Shown piece after piece: positions 42,655-52,726 of a stretch of 64,000 nucleotides of DNA. A program made the translations under genes and the position numbers. Origin of the DNA: Marinoscillum luteum (GTDB lineage Bacteria > Bacteroidota > Bacteroidia > Cytophagales > Cyclobacteriaceae); assembly GCF_044005705.1 (NCBI RefSeq), contig NZ_JBIPKE010000018.1, positions 124,001 to 188,000 of the forward strand, written 5' to 3'. The notes beneath the pieces are model-generated. The model did no database searches and was not told where the DNA came from. It saw only the letters and a program-made list of their open reading frames with translations. The first letter of the stretch is position 1, and each line of letters begins with the position of its first letter.

Positions 42655-44100
42655 ATGCTAACATTTAATAAGATAATATCTATCTGTTGTTTTGTTTTAC
42701 TCATCACCATGGTCGCATGTGGTGATTCGGGATCTAATCCAGGTCCTGATTCAAAGGAGGAGTTGAGCTTATCTGAGCGAAACCTCCTACGCGCCATGGA
42801 GCTCACTGACAGTGCCATCTCTGCCCACTTTTCGGGGGCAGGGATGGCAATGGCCAGGTATTATAACCCTTATACCGACGTGCGTTCAGATGAAATCGGA
42901 AGTATATGGATGTATACCAGCGCCATTGAAGCAGTGAACGCAATTCTGCACAGCCTTGAGCGCCAAAAGGGAGGGGGTAATTCGAAACTGTATGACGAAC
43001 ACTTCAACAGATATGCGGAGGTGTTATCCAGCCTGTATGAAAATGCAAAATTTTATCAGGGCACTTTCGAGCTTGTCTCTTATACTCAGACCAAAGAGTG
43101 GACCATATATGGGGTGAACCGTGGGGCAGGTAAAGGAGCTGCGAGTGTGGCTGGTATCATGAATGTGTATGATGATCAGATGTGGTTTATTCGGGAGTTG
43201 GTGGAAAGTTATAAACTGACCGGCAACGATGCGTACCTCCAGGAGGCTGAGTATTTGACAGAATATGTATTGGATGGATGGGATTGCACCATAGATGACA
43301 ATGGGGAAGAACTGGGCGGCATTACCTGGGGCCCCGGGTATGTGACCAAGCATTCTTGCAGTAACGGCCCCATGATTAGTCCATTGGTGTGGCTGCATGA
43401 GATATACCAAGGCAAATCGGATCAGATTACGCATCGCTACATTGATGCGCAGGATAAAGAGACCAGAAGAACGGTACAGGTGACTAAGAGTGATTACTAC
43501 CTGGACTTTGCAAAAAAAATCTATGCATGGCAGGAAGAGCGCTTGCTGCGATCTGATGGGGTATATGATGACCTGATGGGCGGTTGCTCCCCTGGAGGAC
43601 CGGAAACAGAAACCGTCAATGGAAAGACTTACCGCAAGGGTATCAGGTGTAGAGAAATGGCCGGTCCTGCCATTACTTATAACAGTGGTAGCATGCTCTC
43701 AGGAGCAGCTGATCTGTTCAGAGTCACAGGGGATGACCAGTACCGCAAGGATGCGAGTAATTTGTCTGACGCCAGCTTTGAATATTTTGCCAATCCGGAG
43801 CAAACCAAAGAGGGGTATTATACCTGGGATATCAGTGGATTCAATAACTGGTTCAATGGTGTACTCATGAGGGCATATGTAGATGCTTACCCGGAACACA
43901 AGCCCGTAGCTGACTACATTGATTCCTTTCAGAAGAACCTTGATTACGGTTATGAAAACTTCTTGTACGAGGGGTTTTTACCTACCAATTTGCTGGTAGG
44001 TTGGAGCCAGACCAATAACAACAACAGGACAGAAGGCATGTTCAATTTCGCGTTTGCAGCAGAGTATGCCGTATTGGCGAGATACGAACTTGAAAAATGA
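42655..44100 (+). CDS. GH76 endo-alpha-1,6-mannanase-like lipoprotein
   Basis: 481 residues from the ATG at 42655; a TTG at 42640 is open but the ATG starts the signal directly (ICCFVLLITMVACGDSG, Cys near residue 22). (Alpha/alpha)6-barrel protein with the GH76 catalytic aspartate pair in MNVYDDQMWFIREL (Asp173-Asp174). Also WMYTSAIEAVNAIL, ITYNSGSMLSGAADLF and a C-terminal RTEGMFNFAFAAEYAVLA typical of the family. It cuts alpha-1,6-mannan backbone, as found in yeast and fungal walls. Lipid anchor suggests a surface position, next to SusCD. Confidence 0.87.
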   Translation: MLTFNKIISICCFVLLITMVACGDSGSNPGPDSKEELSLSERNLLRAMELTDSAISAHFSGAGMAMARYYNPYTDVRSDEIGSIWMYTSAIEAVNAILHSLERQKGGGNSKLYDEHFNRYAEVLSSLYENAKFYQGTFELVSYTQTKEWTIYGVNRGAGKGAASVAGIMNVYDDQMWFIRELVESYKLTGNDAYLQEAEYLTEYVLDGWDCTIDDNGEELGGITWGPGYVTKHSCSNGPMISPLVWLHEIYQGKSDQITHRYIDAQDKETRRTVQVTKSDYYLDFAKKIYAWQEERLLRSDGVYDDLMGGCSPGGPETETVNGKTYRKGIRCREMAGPAITYNSGSMLSGAADLFRVTGDDQYRKDASNLSDASFEYFANPEQTKEGYYTWDISGFNNWFNGVLMRAYVDAYPEHKPVADYIDSFQKNLDYGYENFLYEGFLPTNLLVGWSQTNNNNRTEGMFNFAFAAEYAVLARYELEK

Positions 44101-44116
44101 TAAACTGACTTAACCT

Positions 44117-47100
44117 ATGCCAAATAAATACAAGCAATTGTCTGTAAGACTGTTAAAGTATTCCGTACGTGGGATGCTTGTTCAGTGCCTGTTTTTAGCT
44201 TCCGCTCTCGTGGCGGAGGCAAGCACTGAGGAGAATGTGAATTATACTGTTGCGGCTGATTTGCAACAGGAGTTGACAGTCACCGGAAAAGTGACTTCAG
44301 AGGATGGAGAAGGCTTGCCGGGTGTGACCATCAAAATTAAGAGTACCGGTCAGGGAACTACCACCAATATCGATGGGACGTACAGGGTCAAGGTGCCGGA
44401 TGAAGGTGCTGTTTTGGTCTTCTCATTTATCGGTTATAAGCAGCAGGAAATTACCGTAGGAGCCAGCTCGGTCATTGATGTGGCTTTGGAGCCGGACATT
44501 CAGCAGCTGAATGAAGTGATAGTGGTTGGGTATGGTACCCAGGAGAAAGTTACAATCACAGGATCTGTGGCCAGTATCAAAGGTGAAGAAATGCTTCAAA
44601 CCAGAAACGAAAATCCACAAAATATGCTAACCGGCCGGGTGGCGGGTGTTCGGGTATGGCAAAGAAGCGCAGAGCCGGGAACGTTCAATAACAATTTTGA
44701 TATACGTGGTTTTGAGGGAAGTCCCTTGGTGGTGATAGATGGAGTGCCTCGTACCATGGCAGATTTTCAACGGTTGAATCCCAATGACATAGAGGACATT
44801 TCTGTACTCAAAGATGCTTCAGCAGCCATTTATGGTGTTCGTGCCGCCAGTGGAGTAGTGTTGGTCTCCACTAAAAAAGGATCCGCAGGTAAAACCAAAA
44901 TTTCCTATAACGGATCATATACCCTACAGAAACCATCGCGTATGCCGATGCTCGCTGATCCATACGAAACCATGACCCTCTACAACGAGAAATCGATGAA
45001 TAATATCAGTGGGGGCACGATCATCTATGATGAAGATGATTTCGAAGCATTTCGTACGGGCAGGCGCAGAGCCGCAGATTGGAACTCGTTGTTGCTATCG
45101 GACTACTCTCCTCAGACGCAGCACAACATCAGCATTACCGGAGGATCCGACCAAACCCAATACTTCATTGGTGGTGGATACTTGTTTCAGGAGGGATTCT
45201 TCAAATCCGGGGATTTGAACTATGAGAAATTCAACCTTAGGTCCAATATTACCACAGAGCTCACGGAAGGGTTGAAGTTTAATATCAACCTGGCAGGGGT
45301 GCTGGATCAGCGCAATTCTCCTTATTCCAGTTCGGTAGATATCATCAGAAATTATTGGAGACAAGGGGTTTTGTTTCCTGCTTATGCAGATCCGGAAAAC
45401 ACATTGCTGAATTATCAGGGGCTGGATCTGGAGCAAAACACCGTGGCCATGATGACTTCCGATATTTCCGGATACCGTCAATACAATCAGAGAAACTTTC
45501 AATCCTCGGCATCTCTGGAATACGATATGGAAACACTCGCCAGCGCATTGAAGGGGCTATCTGCCAAGGCGATGATTAGTTATGACTATCGGTTTGATGA
45601 TAACAATTCCTATCGCAGAGAATACTATCAGTTCATGTATGATGAAGCGACCGACTCGTACGCTTCTAAGCTTTATAACCTGAGCTCTCCAAATCAGATC
45701 AGGCGCGAAATGTTTAACAGGCAGCAGGTTTTGGGGCAGTTTTTACTGAACTATAACCGAACATTTGATTCCAAACATGATGTGAAAGCCCTACTCGGCT
45801 GGGAGAGTCAAAGAAAAAAGGGGGATAACTTCTTCGCCCGAAATGATCTTGCTTTTGCCATGGATCACCTGGTGGGAGGCACCACCGATAACATGGTGAG
45901 CGGCATGCTCGGAGACCCGGATAATTTATATGTCATTGCCAACGCAGCTGCTTTAGGAAGGCTGAACTACTCGTTTGCAGATCGATACATCGCTGAGTTT
46001 CAGTTTCGCTATGATGGTTCCTCCAAGTTTGTGGAGGATAACCAATGGGGTTTCTTCCCTTCGGGATCAATCGGCTGGCGTATTTCTGAAGAGCCGTTTT
46101 TTAATTCCGTTTCAGCTTTGTCCTTTATTGACCAGCTCAAATTCAGGGCCAGTTATGGTATGACAGCCAATGATGGTTCGCTGAACTATGAGTGGTACCC
46201 GGGATATATTTATCCATCTACCAGTGGCAATGCAGAGAATGGATATTACAATCAGTATGCGCCCGGTTATGTGTTTGGTGGCGAATTTGTCAATGGAGTA
46301 GACCTGATTGTTGCCAATAGTCACATCTCCTGGTGGAAAGCCAAAACATTTAATGTTGGGGTGGATTTTGAAAGCTGGAATGGTTTGTTTGGCTTCTCAG
46401 CGGACTACTTCGACCGCCGCAGAGAGGGGCTTTTTGAGCGTCGTTCAGGGGATGTACCCACCGCAGTAGGTACCGGAGCTCCCCTGGAAAATGTGAACAG
46501 CGATCGTCAGTTTGGTATCGACCTTCAGCTCTCACATTTCAATAGAATCGGTCAGTTTTCATATAAAGTGAAAGCGATTAGTACCATTACTCGAAGGAAA
46601 TGGCTTACGGCTGTTCAAAATGGCCCATATGCCAATTCTTATGATCAATGGCGAAATGACAACCTGACTGACAGGTACCAGGGGGTACAATTTGGGTACG
46701 AAGAGGCAGGGCGTTATGAAGATTGGGAGGACATCTGGTCATACCCCATCTATAAGGATCGGGACATATTGCCGGGAGATTATAAGTATGAAGACTGGAA
46801 TGGCGATGGCGAAATCAACAGTTTGGACGAACATCCTTTTGCTTTTGACCAAACTCCGTGGATGAACTTCAGCTTATCGTTTGATGGCTCCTACAAAAAT
46901 TTTGACCTGAGCTTCCTCTTTCAGGGTACGGCCATGGGGTCTATGCAATATCAGGAACCACTATACGGTATCTGGGGAACAAATGGAGGCGGTACTTTGA
47001 CCCAATACCTGGACCGCTGGCATCCGGTAGATCCGTCAGCAGATCCCTACGATCCTGAGACCGACTGGGTAAGCGGATACTATGGGTATACCGGCAACTA

Positions 47101-47347
47101 TCCCTTTGGAAATTCCGATTTCAACCGTGTCAGTACGGCTTACCTGAGGCTCAAAAGTATAGAGGCGGGCTACACGCTCAAGCCGAAGCAGTCATCTTCT
47201 ATGAATGTGCGTGTATTTGCCAACACCTATAATCTATTCACGATCACAGGGGTCAAATTTGTTGATCCGGAACATCCTGATAGCGACCTGGGCCGATTGT
47301 ATCCGCTCAGTAAAACATACACGTTGGGAATTTCAGCCTCATTTTAA
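44117..47347 (+). CDS. susC: SusC/RagA family TonB-dependent outer-membrane transporter
   Basis: 1076 residues. Signal peptide ends near VAEAS at residue 36. Carboxypeptidase-regulatory-like domain (TGKVTSEDGEGLPGVTI) at about 54-130, TonB box region QQLNEVIVVGYGTQ near 134, plug domain with LKDASAAIYGVRAASGVVLV near 232, then a 22-strand barrel. It forms the import channel for mannan oligosaccharides with the SusD lid. Seventeen bases after the GH76 gene. Confidence 0.95.
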   Translation: MPNKYKQLSVRLLKYSVRGMLVQCLFLASALVAEASTEENVNYTVAADLQQELTVTGKVTSEDGEGLPGVTIKIKSTGQGTTTNIDGTYRVKVPDEGAVLVFSFIGYKQQEITVGASSVIDVALEPDIQQLNEVIVVGYGTQEKVTITGSVASIKGEEMLQTRNENPQNMLTGRVAGVRVWQRSAEPGTFNNNFDIRGFEGSPLVVIDGVPRTMADFQRLNPNDIEDISVLKDASAAIYGVRAASGVVLVSTKKGSAGKTKISYNGSYTLQKPSRMPMLADPYETMTLYNEKSMNNISGGTIIYDEDDFEAFRTGRRRAADWNSLLLSDYSPQTQHNISITGGSDQTQYFIGGGYLFQEGFFKSGDLNYEKFNLRSNITTELTEGLKFNINLAGVLDQRNSPYSSSVDIIRNYWRQGVLFPAYADPENTLLNYQGLDLEQNTVAMMTSDISGYRQYNQRNFQSSASLEYDMETLASALKGLSAKAMISYDYRFDDNNSYRREYYQFMYDEATDSYASKLYNLSSPNQIRREMFNRQQVLGQFLLNYNRTFDSKHDVKALLGWESQRKKGDNFFARNDLAFAMDHLVGGTTDNMVSGMLGDPDNLYVIANAAALGRLNYSFADRYIAEFQFRYDGSSKFVEDNQWGFFPSGSIGWRISEEPFFNSVSALSFIDQLKFRASYGMTANDGSLNYEWYPGYIYPSTSGNAENGYYNQYAPGYVFGGEFVNGVDLIVANSHISWWKAKTFNVGVDFESWNGLFGFSADYFDRRREGLFERRSGDVPTAVGTGAPLENVNSDRQFGIDLQLSHFNRIGQFSYKVKAISTITRRKWLTAVQNGPYANSYDQWRNDNLTDRYQGVQFGYEEAGRYEDWEDIWSYPIYKDRDILPGDYKYEDWNGDGEINSLDEHPFAFDQTPWMNFSLSFDGSYKNFDLSFLFQGTAMGSMQYQEPLYGIWGTNGGGTLTQYLDRWHPVDPSADPYDPETDWVSGYYGYTGNYPFGNSDFNRVSTAYLRLKSIEAGYTLKPKQSSSMNVRVFANTYNLFTITGVKFVDPEHPDSDLGRLYPLSKTYTLGISASF

Positions 47348-47391
47348 GAAATGGTTACTGTGAAACAACGAACTGAAAATTTGATGATGAT

Positions 47392-49449
47392 ATGAAAAGG
47401 ATATATATATTATTTCTGATAAGCTTACTCACCATCTCTGCTTGTGCAGACCTGGACATACCACCGCCAAACGTGGTGGGTGATGAAACGCTCTTGACCA
47501 GCGAATCCGGAATGAAGGTTTATCTGGCGCGCATGTATAGCCGAATGCCTTTTGAGGACTTCAAATACATGCCCCAGTGGGGCTTTGAGTACAACGGATG
47601 GCTTAATGCCCTGGGAATAGCCGGCACCGGCGAAGCATTGAATCGAGATGGGATTTGTGCGGCCTTTACCGGTGAACGTACACCCTACTGGGGTCAGGCA
47701 TTTACATTGCTGAGAGATGCGAATTACCTGATTGAAACTTTGCCGGAGTATCAGAGCTCATTTCCAAGTGTTACTTACAATCACTATTTGGGAGAGGCAT
47801 ATTTTGCCAGAGCGATGGTGTTTGCTGCTATGGCTAGACGCTTCGGGGGTGTTCCGCTGGTAACAAAGCTGATCGAATATCCTGCAGATGCTGCAGAAGC
47901 GGATATACCACGGGCCACAGAAGAAGAGACATGGGATCAGGTGTTGGCGGACTTTGACCAGGCCATTGACCTGCTGCAGCCCACCAGTCAGGAGCGTGGC
48001 TATGCCAACAAGTACGTGGCTTTGTCATTCAAGTCTGAGGCTATGTTGTATGCGGGGAGTGTAGCCAAATACAATGAGACCGTTCCCGGACGTCTGACAG
48101 GTTTTGGATTGAAAACAGGCGTGCGAGTGATTGGCTTTGACGAGGACTCATGGCAGACAGCATCCATCAGATACTTTAGAGAAGCCTATGCAGCTGCACA
48201 AGAGGTGATCAACAGTGGGGCATATTCACTTTATATGAACAAATGGGTAGAAGGTGATCCTGAAGCTCAGTATCAGAATATGGTCGATATGTTTAGTGAC
48301 CTCTCGAGCTCCGAAAATATCTATGTAAAGGAATATGTCTACCCGACAGTAACTCATGGATACGATGCTTATAGTGCTCCATTTATCTTTAAGGCACCAC
48401 TGGCATCAGGGGTTTGTCCTACCGCTGATTTTGTGGAATTGTTTGATGGTTTTGATCGGTATCCGAATGGTACCCTCAAGGTAACCACAGGCAATTCCAA
48501 CACGGAAGGGGACTACCTGATGTATGATTCACCAATGGATTTTTTCAGCAATGCTGAGCCACGTCTGCGCGCCTATGTGATCTTCCCGGGGGATGTATTC
48601 AAGGGTAAGGAAATAGAAATCAGAGCTGGAGTATATACGGGATCAGAGCCTGTAGAGCCCCTTTTCAACGACTACTCATTTGCGGCGGCGGAGACTCGCT
48701 ACCAGCAGCTGAGTGAGTACACCCAGTCACCAAAGTCGTTGTTTCTTAGCTCCAGAGAAGGAAATGGCCAGGAAACCGTGAATTATAATGGAGCTGAAAT
48801 GACTGCAGCAGGCGCCAATGGGCCATTCTATGACAATGGTGAAGGGTGTCTTACAGGGCTTTACGGACGTAAATGGCTGAATGATGACCCTTCGTTTGAT
48901 GCGGGCGAGGGCAGGTCAGATCAGCACTTTATCCTTATGCGATATGCAGAGGTATTGCTCAATGCCGCCGAAGCGGCTGTAGAACTGTCTCTTGCCGGAG
49001 AGGCCGCACCTGATGGGTCAGATCTGATGCTTACAGCTACTTCTGCTGTGAACCAAATCCGAAGACGGGCAGGAGCCACTTTGCTGGCAGGCAATATTAC
49101 TCCGGACATTACAGGTCGTAACATCGTGCGCAGGGAACGACGAAAAGAGCTGGCCCTGGAGCACAAGACCAAATGGGATGTGCGCAGATGGCGGGTACAG
49201 CACTACGAAGGCAGAGATGGATTTTGGGGCGAAACCCGAGATGCGGATCAATTCAGTAACAACTCTCGCTATCGCTTCCGGGGGCTTTATCCCTTCTTTT
49301 CTACAGAGAGCGGTCAGTACTTTTTTGATGCGAGGTTTCAGTGGGTAAGTCTGAAAACCTTCGAGTACAATGTGGTGGACTACTATTTCGCCATTCCTGG
49401 CAATGAAGTGGCCAAAAGCTCGATGATTGACCAACAACCAAACAGATAA
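47392..49449 (+). CDS. susD: RagB/SusD family nutrient-binding lipoprotein
   Basis: 685 residues, long for the family (about 500-650). Lipoprotein signal (LISLLTISACADLDIPP, Cys near residue 17). Helical TPR-like core with YFARAMVFAAMARRFGGVPLV near 140 and C-terminal RRERRKELALEHKTKWDVRRW near 590 (each quoted in part), both SusD hallmarks. Surface glycan-binding lid of the SusC channel; 44 bases after susC. Confidence 0.95.
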   Translation: MKRIYILFLISLLTISACADLDIPPPNVVGDETLLTSESGMKVYLARMYSRMPFEDFKYMPQWGFEYNGWLNALGIAGTGEALNRDGICAAFTGERTPYWGQAFTLLRDANYLIETLPEYQSSFPSVTYNHYLGEAYFARAMVFAAMARRFGGVPLVTKLIEYPADAAEADIPRATEEETWDQVLADFDQAIDLLQPTSQERGYANKYVALSFKSEAMLYAGSVAKYNETVPGRLTGFGLKTGVRVIGFDEDSWQTASIRYFREAYAAAQEVINSGAYSLYMNKWVEGDPEAQYQNMVDMFSDLSSSENIYVKEYVYPTVTHGYDAYSAPFIFKAPLASGVCPTADFVELFDGFDRYPNGTLKVTTGNSNTEGDYLMYDSPMDFFSNAEPRLRAYVIFPGDVFKGKEIEIRAGVYTGSEPVEPLFNDYSFAAAETRYQQLSEYTQSPKSLFLSSREGNGQETVNYNGAEMTAAGANGPFYDNGEGCLTGLYGRKWLNDDPSFDAGEGRSDQHFILMRYAEVLLNAAEAAVELSLAGEAAPDGSDLMLTATSAVNQIRRRAGATLLAGNITPDITGRNIVRRERRKELALEHKTKWDVRRWRVQHYEGRDGFWGETRDADQFSNNSRYRFRGLYPFFSTESGQYFFDARFQWVSLKTFEYNVVDYYFAIPGNEVAKSSMIDQQPNR

Positions 49450-49453
49450 GGAA

Positions 49454-50296
49454 ATGAGCTTAAATAAGAATATTCAGAAAATGATAAGAATCCCGAATTA
49501 TGCTGCTATGCTGGTGCTGATTTTACTCAGTGCCTGCAGCTTGTTTGAGTTGGATAACTATGACGCGCCCGCCGAAACCCTAAAGGGTGAGGTGGTAGAT
49601 GTAGCCACTGGAGAGCCAGTGCTCACCGATCAGGGTAGCGAGGGAATCAGGGTACGTCTGACTGAGCTCAGCTGGGGAGATAATGTAGCTCCAAACCCGG
49701 ACTTCTTTTGTATGCCCGACGGTACTTTTCAGAATACAAGGCTCTTCAAAGGCACCTACAACATTCAGGTGGATGGCCCATTCATTCCCTTGCTAAGGGA
49801 AGATGATCGAGGTGTTCCTCTTGCCAACGAAACCCAGACAATGGAAATTGAAGGGGTAACGAAAGCAAGGTTTGAGGTGCAGCCTTTCCTCAAAGTGGAG
49901 TGGGTAGGTTCACCTACAGTGGTCAACGGCAAGGTAAGGGCGCAGGTCAAGGTGATCAGAGGTGTTTCCGAGGAGGATTTCCAATCCAAAATTGAACCTA
50001 TGGGTGGTTACAGTGATAGTTTCTTCAATGTGACTGATGTTCAGCTTTTTGTGAGCTATTCATCTTCTGTTGGCTACCGAGCCAGGGATACTCGTTGGTC
50101 CAATGCGATCGAATACTCCGGGGCTTCATTTGACGGTCTGGTAGGAGAGACTATTACCATCGAGTCCACAGGCACCATACCTTCCGGCAGGGCGGTGTTT
50201 GTACGGGCAGCAGCTCGTATCAACTACGATACACCCAGAGGAAGTGGAATCCGAAGATGGAACTACAATGAGGCCACGCAGGTCTTGATTCCTTAG
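49454..50296 (+). CDS. DUF3823 domain lipoprotein of the mannan locus
   Basis: 280 residues from the ATG at 49454, preceded by AAGGA; an earlier start inside susD at 49427 is unlikely. Lipoprotein signal (AAMLVLILLSACSLFE). N-terminal DUF3823 domain (LKGEVVDVATGEPV; FCMPDGTFQNTRLFKGTYNI) and a second beta domain to the end. DUF3823 proteins follow SusD in many Bacteroidota loci and are thought to be surface glycan-binding proteins. A strong hairpin follows. Confidence 0.85.
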   Translation: MSLNKNIQKMIRIPNYAAMLVLILLSACSLFELDNYDAPAETLKGEVVDVATGEPVLTDQGSEGIRVRLTELSWGDNVAPNPDFFCMPDGTFQNTRLFKGTYNIQVDGPFIPLLREDDRGVPLANETQTMEIEGVTKARFEVQPFLKVEWVGSPTVVNGKVRAQVKVIRGVSEEDFQSKIEPMGGYSDSFFNVTDVQLFVSYSSSVGYRARDTRWSNAIEYSGASFDGLVGETITIESTGTIPSGRAVFVRAAARINYDTPRGSGIRRWNYNEATQVLIP

Positions 50297-50303
50297 GATA
50301 TCC

Positions 50304-50344
50304 AAAGGCTTAATACCCTCTCGGTATGATGGTATTAAGCCTTT
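50304..50344 (+). terminator. Terminator-like hairpin closing the SusCD unit
   Basis: Perfect 14-base arms AAAGGCTTAATACC / GGTATTAAGCCTTT (50304-50317 and 50331-50344), 13-base loop, 7 bases after the stop. The loop contains a second GGTAT that can pair with ATACC, giving an alternative shorter hairpin. T-rich CAATTTTAAT follows. The gap to 50472 shows nothing else. Confidence 0.65.
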
Positions 50345-50472
50345 CAATTTTAATGCAGATCCTCCCTTTTTGGCGTCTTAGATAGCTCAGGTTATCTGCC
50401 AAATGACAAATGGAATTAGCCGTTTGTGTGAGGGTGGTTTGCTCTTTTTCTAAATGAAGATTGTTAAGATAA

Positions 50473-52668
50473 ATGCGAATAACCACAGTGATAAACCTTT
50501 TCCTGATCATCGTTTTACTCTCTTGTAGCGATGCTCAGGACCAACGGGCGGAAGATCGTCCTAAAGAAAAGACCGTTTTTCAAACCTCAAATCCGTGGAA
50601 GCCTGTGATCGATGTGCGGGCGGATGTGGCCATTGTGTACAGTGTAAAGGATCACCATGAGAACGGTGGGATGACTTTTGAAGAGCGTGTTCAGTCCTGG
50701 AGGGACAGGGGCTACACTACTCACTTTATGTCGGGGATAGCATGGGGTGAATATCAGGATTATTTCACAGGTAAGTGGGATGGCAAGTGGCACCTGGATG
50801 AGGGGCAGGTCACCCAGCAGGGAGATACGATCTGGCATGGTCACATGGTACCATACATAGTCCCTTCCACCAACTTCATTCAGTACATGAAGGAGGCGGT
50901 CATCAAACGGGTGATAGATGCTGGCATAGATGCGATATACCTGGAAGAGCCGGAGTTTTGGTCACGATCAGGCTATAGCGAAGCATTTAAGCGGGAATGG
51001 AAAGAATACTATGGGTTTGACTGGAGACCCCAACACGAGTCTGCCGAAAATACCTACCTCTCCAATAAGCTCAAGTATCACCTTTACTACAGGGCTTTGA
51101 ATGAGTGCTTCACTTATGCCAAGGCGTATGGTAAAAGCAAGGGAATGGATGTTCGTTGCTATGTGCCCACACACTCCCTTGTCAATTATTCTCAATGGAT
51201 GATTGTAAGTCCTGAGGCCAGTCTGGCTTCATTGCCATGTGTAGACGGGTACATTGCCCAGGTATGGACGGGTACGTCCCGCGAGCCCAATTATTTTAAA
51301 GGAGAAAGGAAAGAACGGGTTTTTGAAACGGCTTTTCTGGAGTACGGATCCATGGAGTCCATGACCGCCCCTACCGGCAGAAAGTTATTCTTTTTAACCG
51401 ATCCAATAGAGGATTGGCCGAGGGATTGGGCGGATTACAAAAAGAACTACCAGGCTACATTCACCGCTCAACTTCTCTACCCGATGATCGCCAATTATGA
51501 GGTGATGCCATGGCCCAACAGGATTTATCAGGGCCTCTACAGGACCAGCGCTGATAGTGATGAAAAAGAGCGAATTCCGCGATTTTATTCTACGCAAATG
51601 CAGGTCATGATCAATGCCCTGAACCACATGCCTTTATCAGAGAATAAAGTGAGCGGCTCTCAGGGCATTGGCATTTTGATGGCCAACTCTTTGATGTTTC
51701 AGCGATTTCCTACACACGCGGGCTACGAAGATCCGCAACTCTCTAATTTTTACGGTCAGGCATTACCCTTACTGAAGAGGGGCGTACCTGTGAAGACCGT
51801 GCACATCGAAAATGTTTCTTTTCCGGAAACACTGAAGGACATCAGGGTATTGATCATGTCCTACTCCAACATGAAGCCAATGGAAGAGACTGCTCATGGG
51901 TACCTGGCTGAGTGGGTGAAATCTGGCGGCACTTTGGTGTATAGCGCCAGAGATGAGGATGTCTTTCAGCGGGTGCAGGACTGGTGGAATACCGGGGAGA
52001 ATGATTTCAAAGCGCCCTCAGATCACCTGTTTGAGAAACTCGGGCTTGATGTGCCTTTGGAGGCAGGAGAATATCAGTATGGCGAGGGGCTGGTTCGGGT
52101 ATTGCGCAATGACCCCAAGGAGTTTGTGCTGGAAGCCGGGAGTGATGATGACTTTGTGAGTGCCATAGATGCACTCTACCGAAAGACCACCGGTGAAGGG
52201 TTAGCATTTAAAAACAATTTCACGCTTACCCGCGGACCTTATGAGATTATTTCGGTAGTGGATGAAAATGCCGATGCGACTCCTTATACCCTTGAGGGGA
52301 TGCTGATCGATTTGTTTGATCCGGAAATCCCCGTGTTGACCACCAAGGTGATCAACCCTGGAGAGCAGGCCTTACTCTTCAATATCGATAGAGTGGACAA
52401 TCGTGATATACCCCAGGTGATAGCCACGGCAGCCAGAGTTTACGATGAGGAAATAGCGGAGCACTCCTATGCATTTCTGGTGAAAAGCCCATTGAATACC
52501 ACCAATGTGATGAGAATTCTACTCCCGAAAAAAGTGGCGGATATCAAGGTTATCGATCATTTTGGAGAGGCCATGAAAGTGGAGTCCTCATGGGATGAGG
52601 TAAGCAAGACGTGCTTCCTGAGGTTTGAGAATAATCCTGAAGGGGTACATGTGAGTGTGAAGTGGTGA
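50473..52668 (+). CDS. Unclassified TIM-barrel glycosidase-like lipoprotein
   Basis: 731 residues. Lipoprotein signal (NLFLIIVLLSCSDAQ, Cys near residue 18). Residues 50-370 look like a clan GH-A TIM barrel: acidic loop DAIYLEEPEFW (Glu159, Glu160, Glu162) as possible acid/base and NYEVMPWPNR (Glu343) as possible nucleophile. Residues 390-570 resemble the beta-galactosidase trimerisation (GATase-like) domain: GIGILMANSLMFQR, VLIMSYSNMKP, LAEWVKSGGTLVYS. A beta domain ends the protein. I cannot assign a CAZy family. Between SusCD and GH92 genes, so a mannan- or glycoprotein-related hydrolase is likely. Confidence 0.65.
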   Translation: MRITTVINLFLIIVLLSCSDAQDQRAEDRPKEKTVFQTSNPWKPVIDVRADVAIVYSVKDHHENGGMTFEERVQSWRDRGYTTHFMSGIAWGEYQDYFTGKWDGKWHLDEGQVTQQGDTIWHGHMVPYIVPSTNFIQYMKEAVIKRVIDAGIDAIYLEEPEFWSRSGYSEAFKREWKEYYGFDWRPQHESAENTYLSNKLKYHLYYRALNECFTYAKAYGKSKGMDVRCYVPTHSLVNYSQWMIVSPEASLASLPCVDGYIAQVWTGTSREPNYFKGERKERVFETAFLEYGSMESMTAPTGRKLFFLTDPIEDWPRDWADYKKNYQATFTAQLLYPMIANYEVMPWPNRIYQGLYRTSADSDEKERIPRFYSTQMQVMINALNHMPLSENKVSGSQGIGILMANSLMFQRFPTHAGYEDPQLSNFYGQALPLLKRGVPVKTVHIENVSFPETLKDIRVLIMSYSNMKPMEETAHGYLAEWVKSGGTLVYSARDEDVFQRVQDWWNTGENDFKAPSDHLFEKLGLDVPLEAGEYQYGEGLVRVLRNDPKEFVLEAGSDDDFVSAIDALYRKTTGEGLAFKNNFTLTRGPYEIISVVDENADATPYTLEGMLIDLFDPEIPVLTTKVINPGEQALLFNIDRVDNRDIPQVIATAARVYDEEIAEHSYAFLVKSPLNTTNVMRILLPKKVADIKVIDHFGEAMKVESSWDEVSKTCFLRFENNPEGVHVSVKW

Positions 52669-52726
52669 GTGACACCGATTAGACAAATTGAAAATAAAGA
52701 GTAATTAAGAACTTAAGTGAATCATA

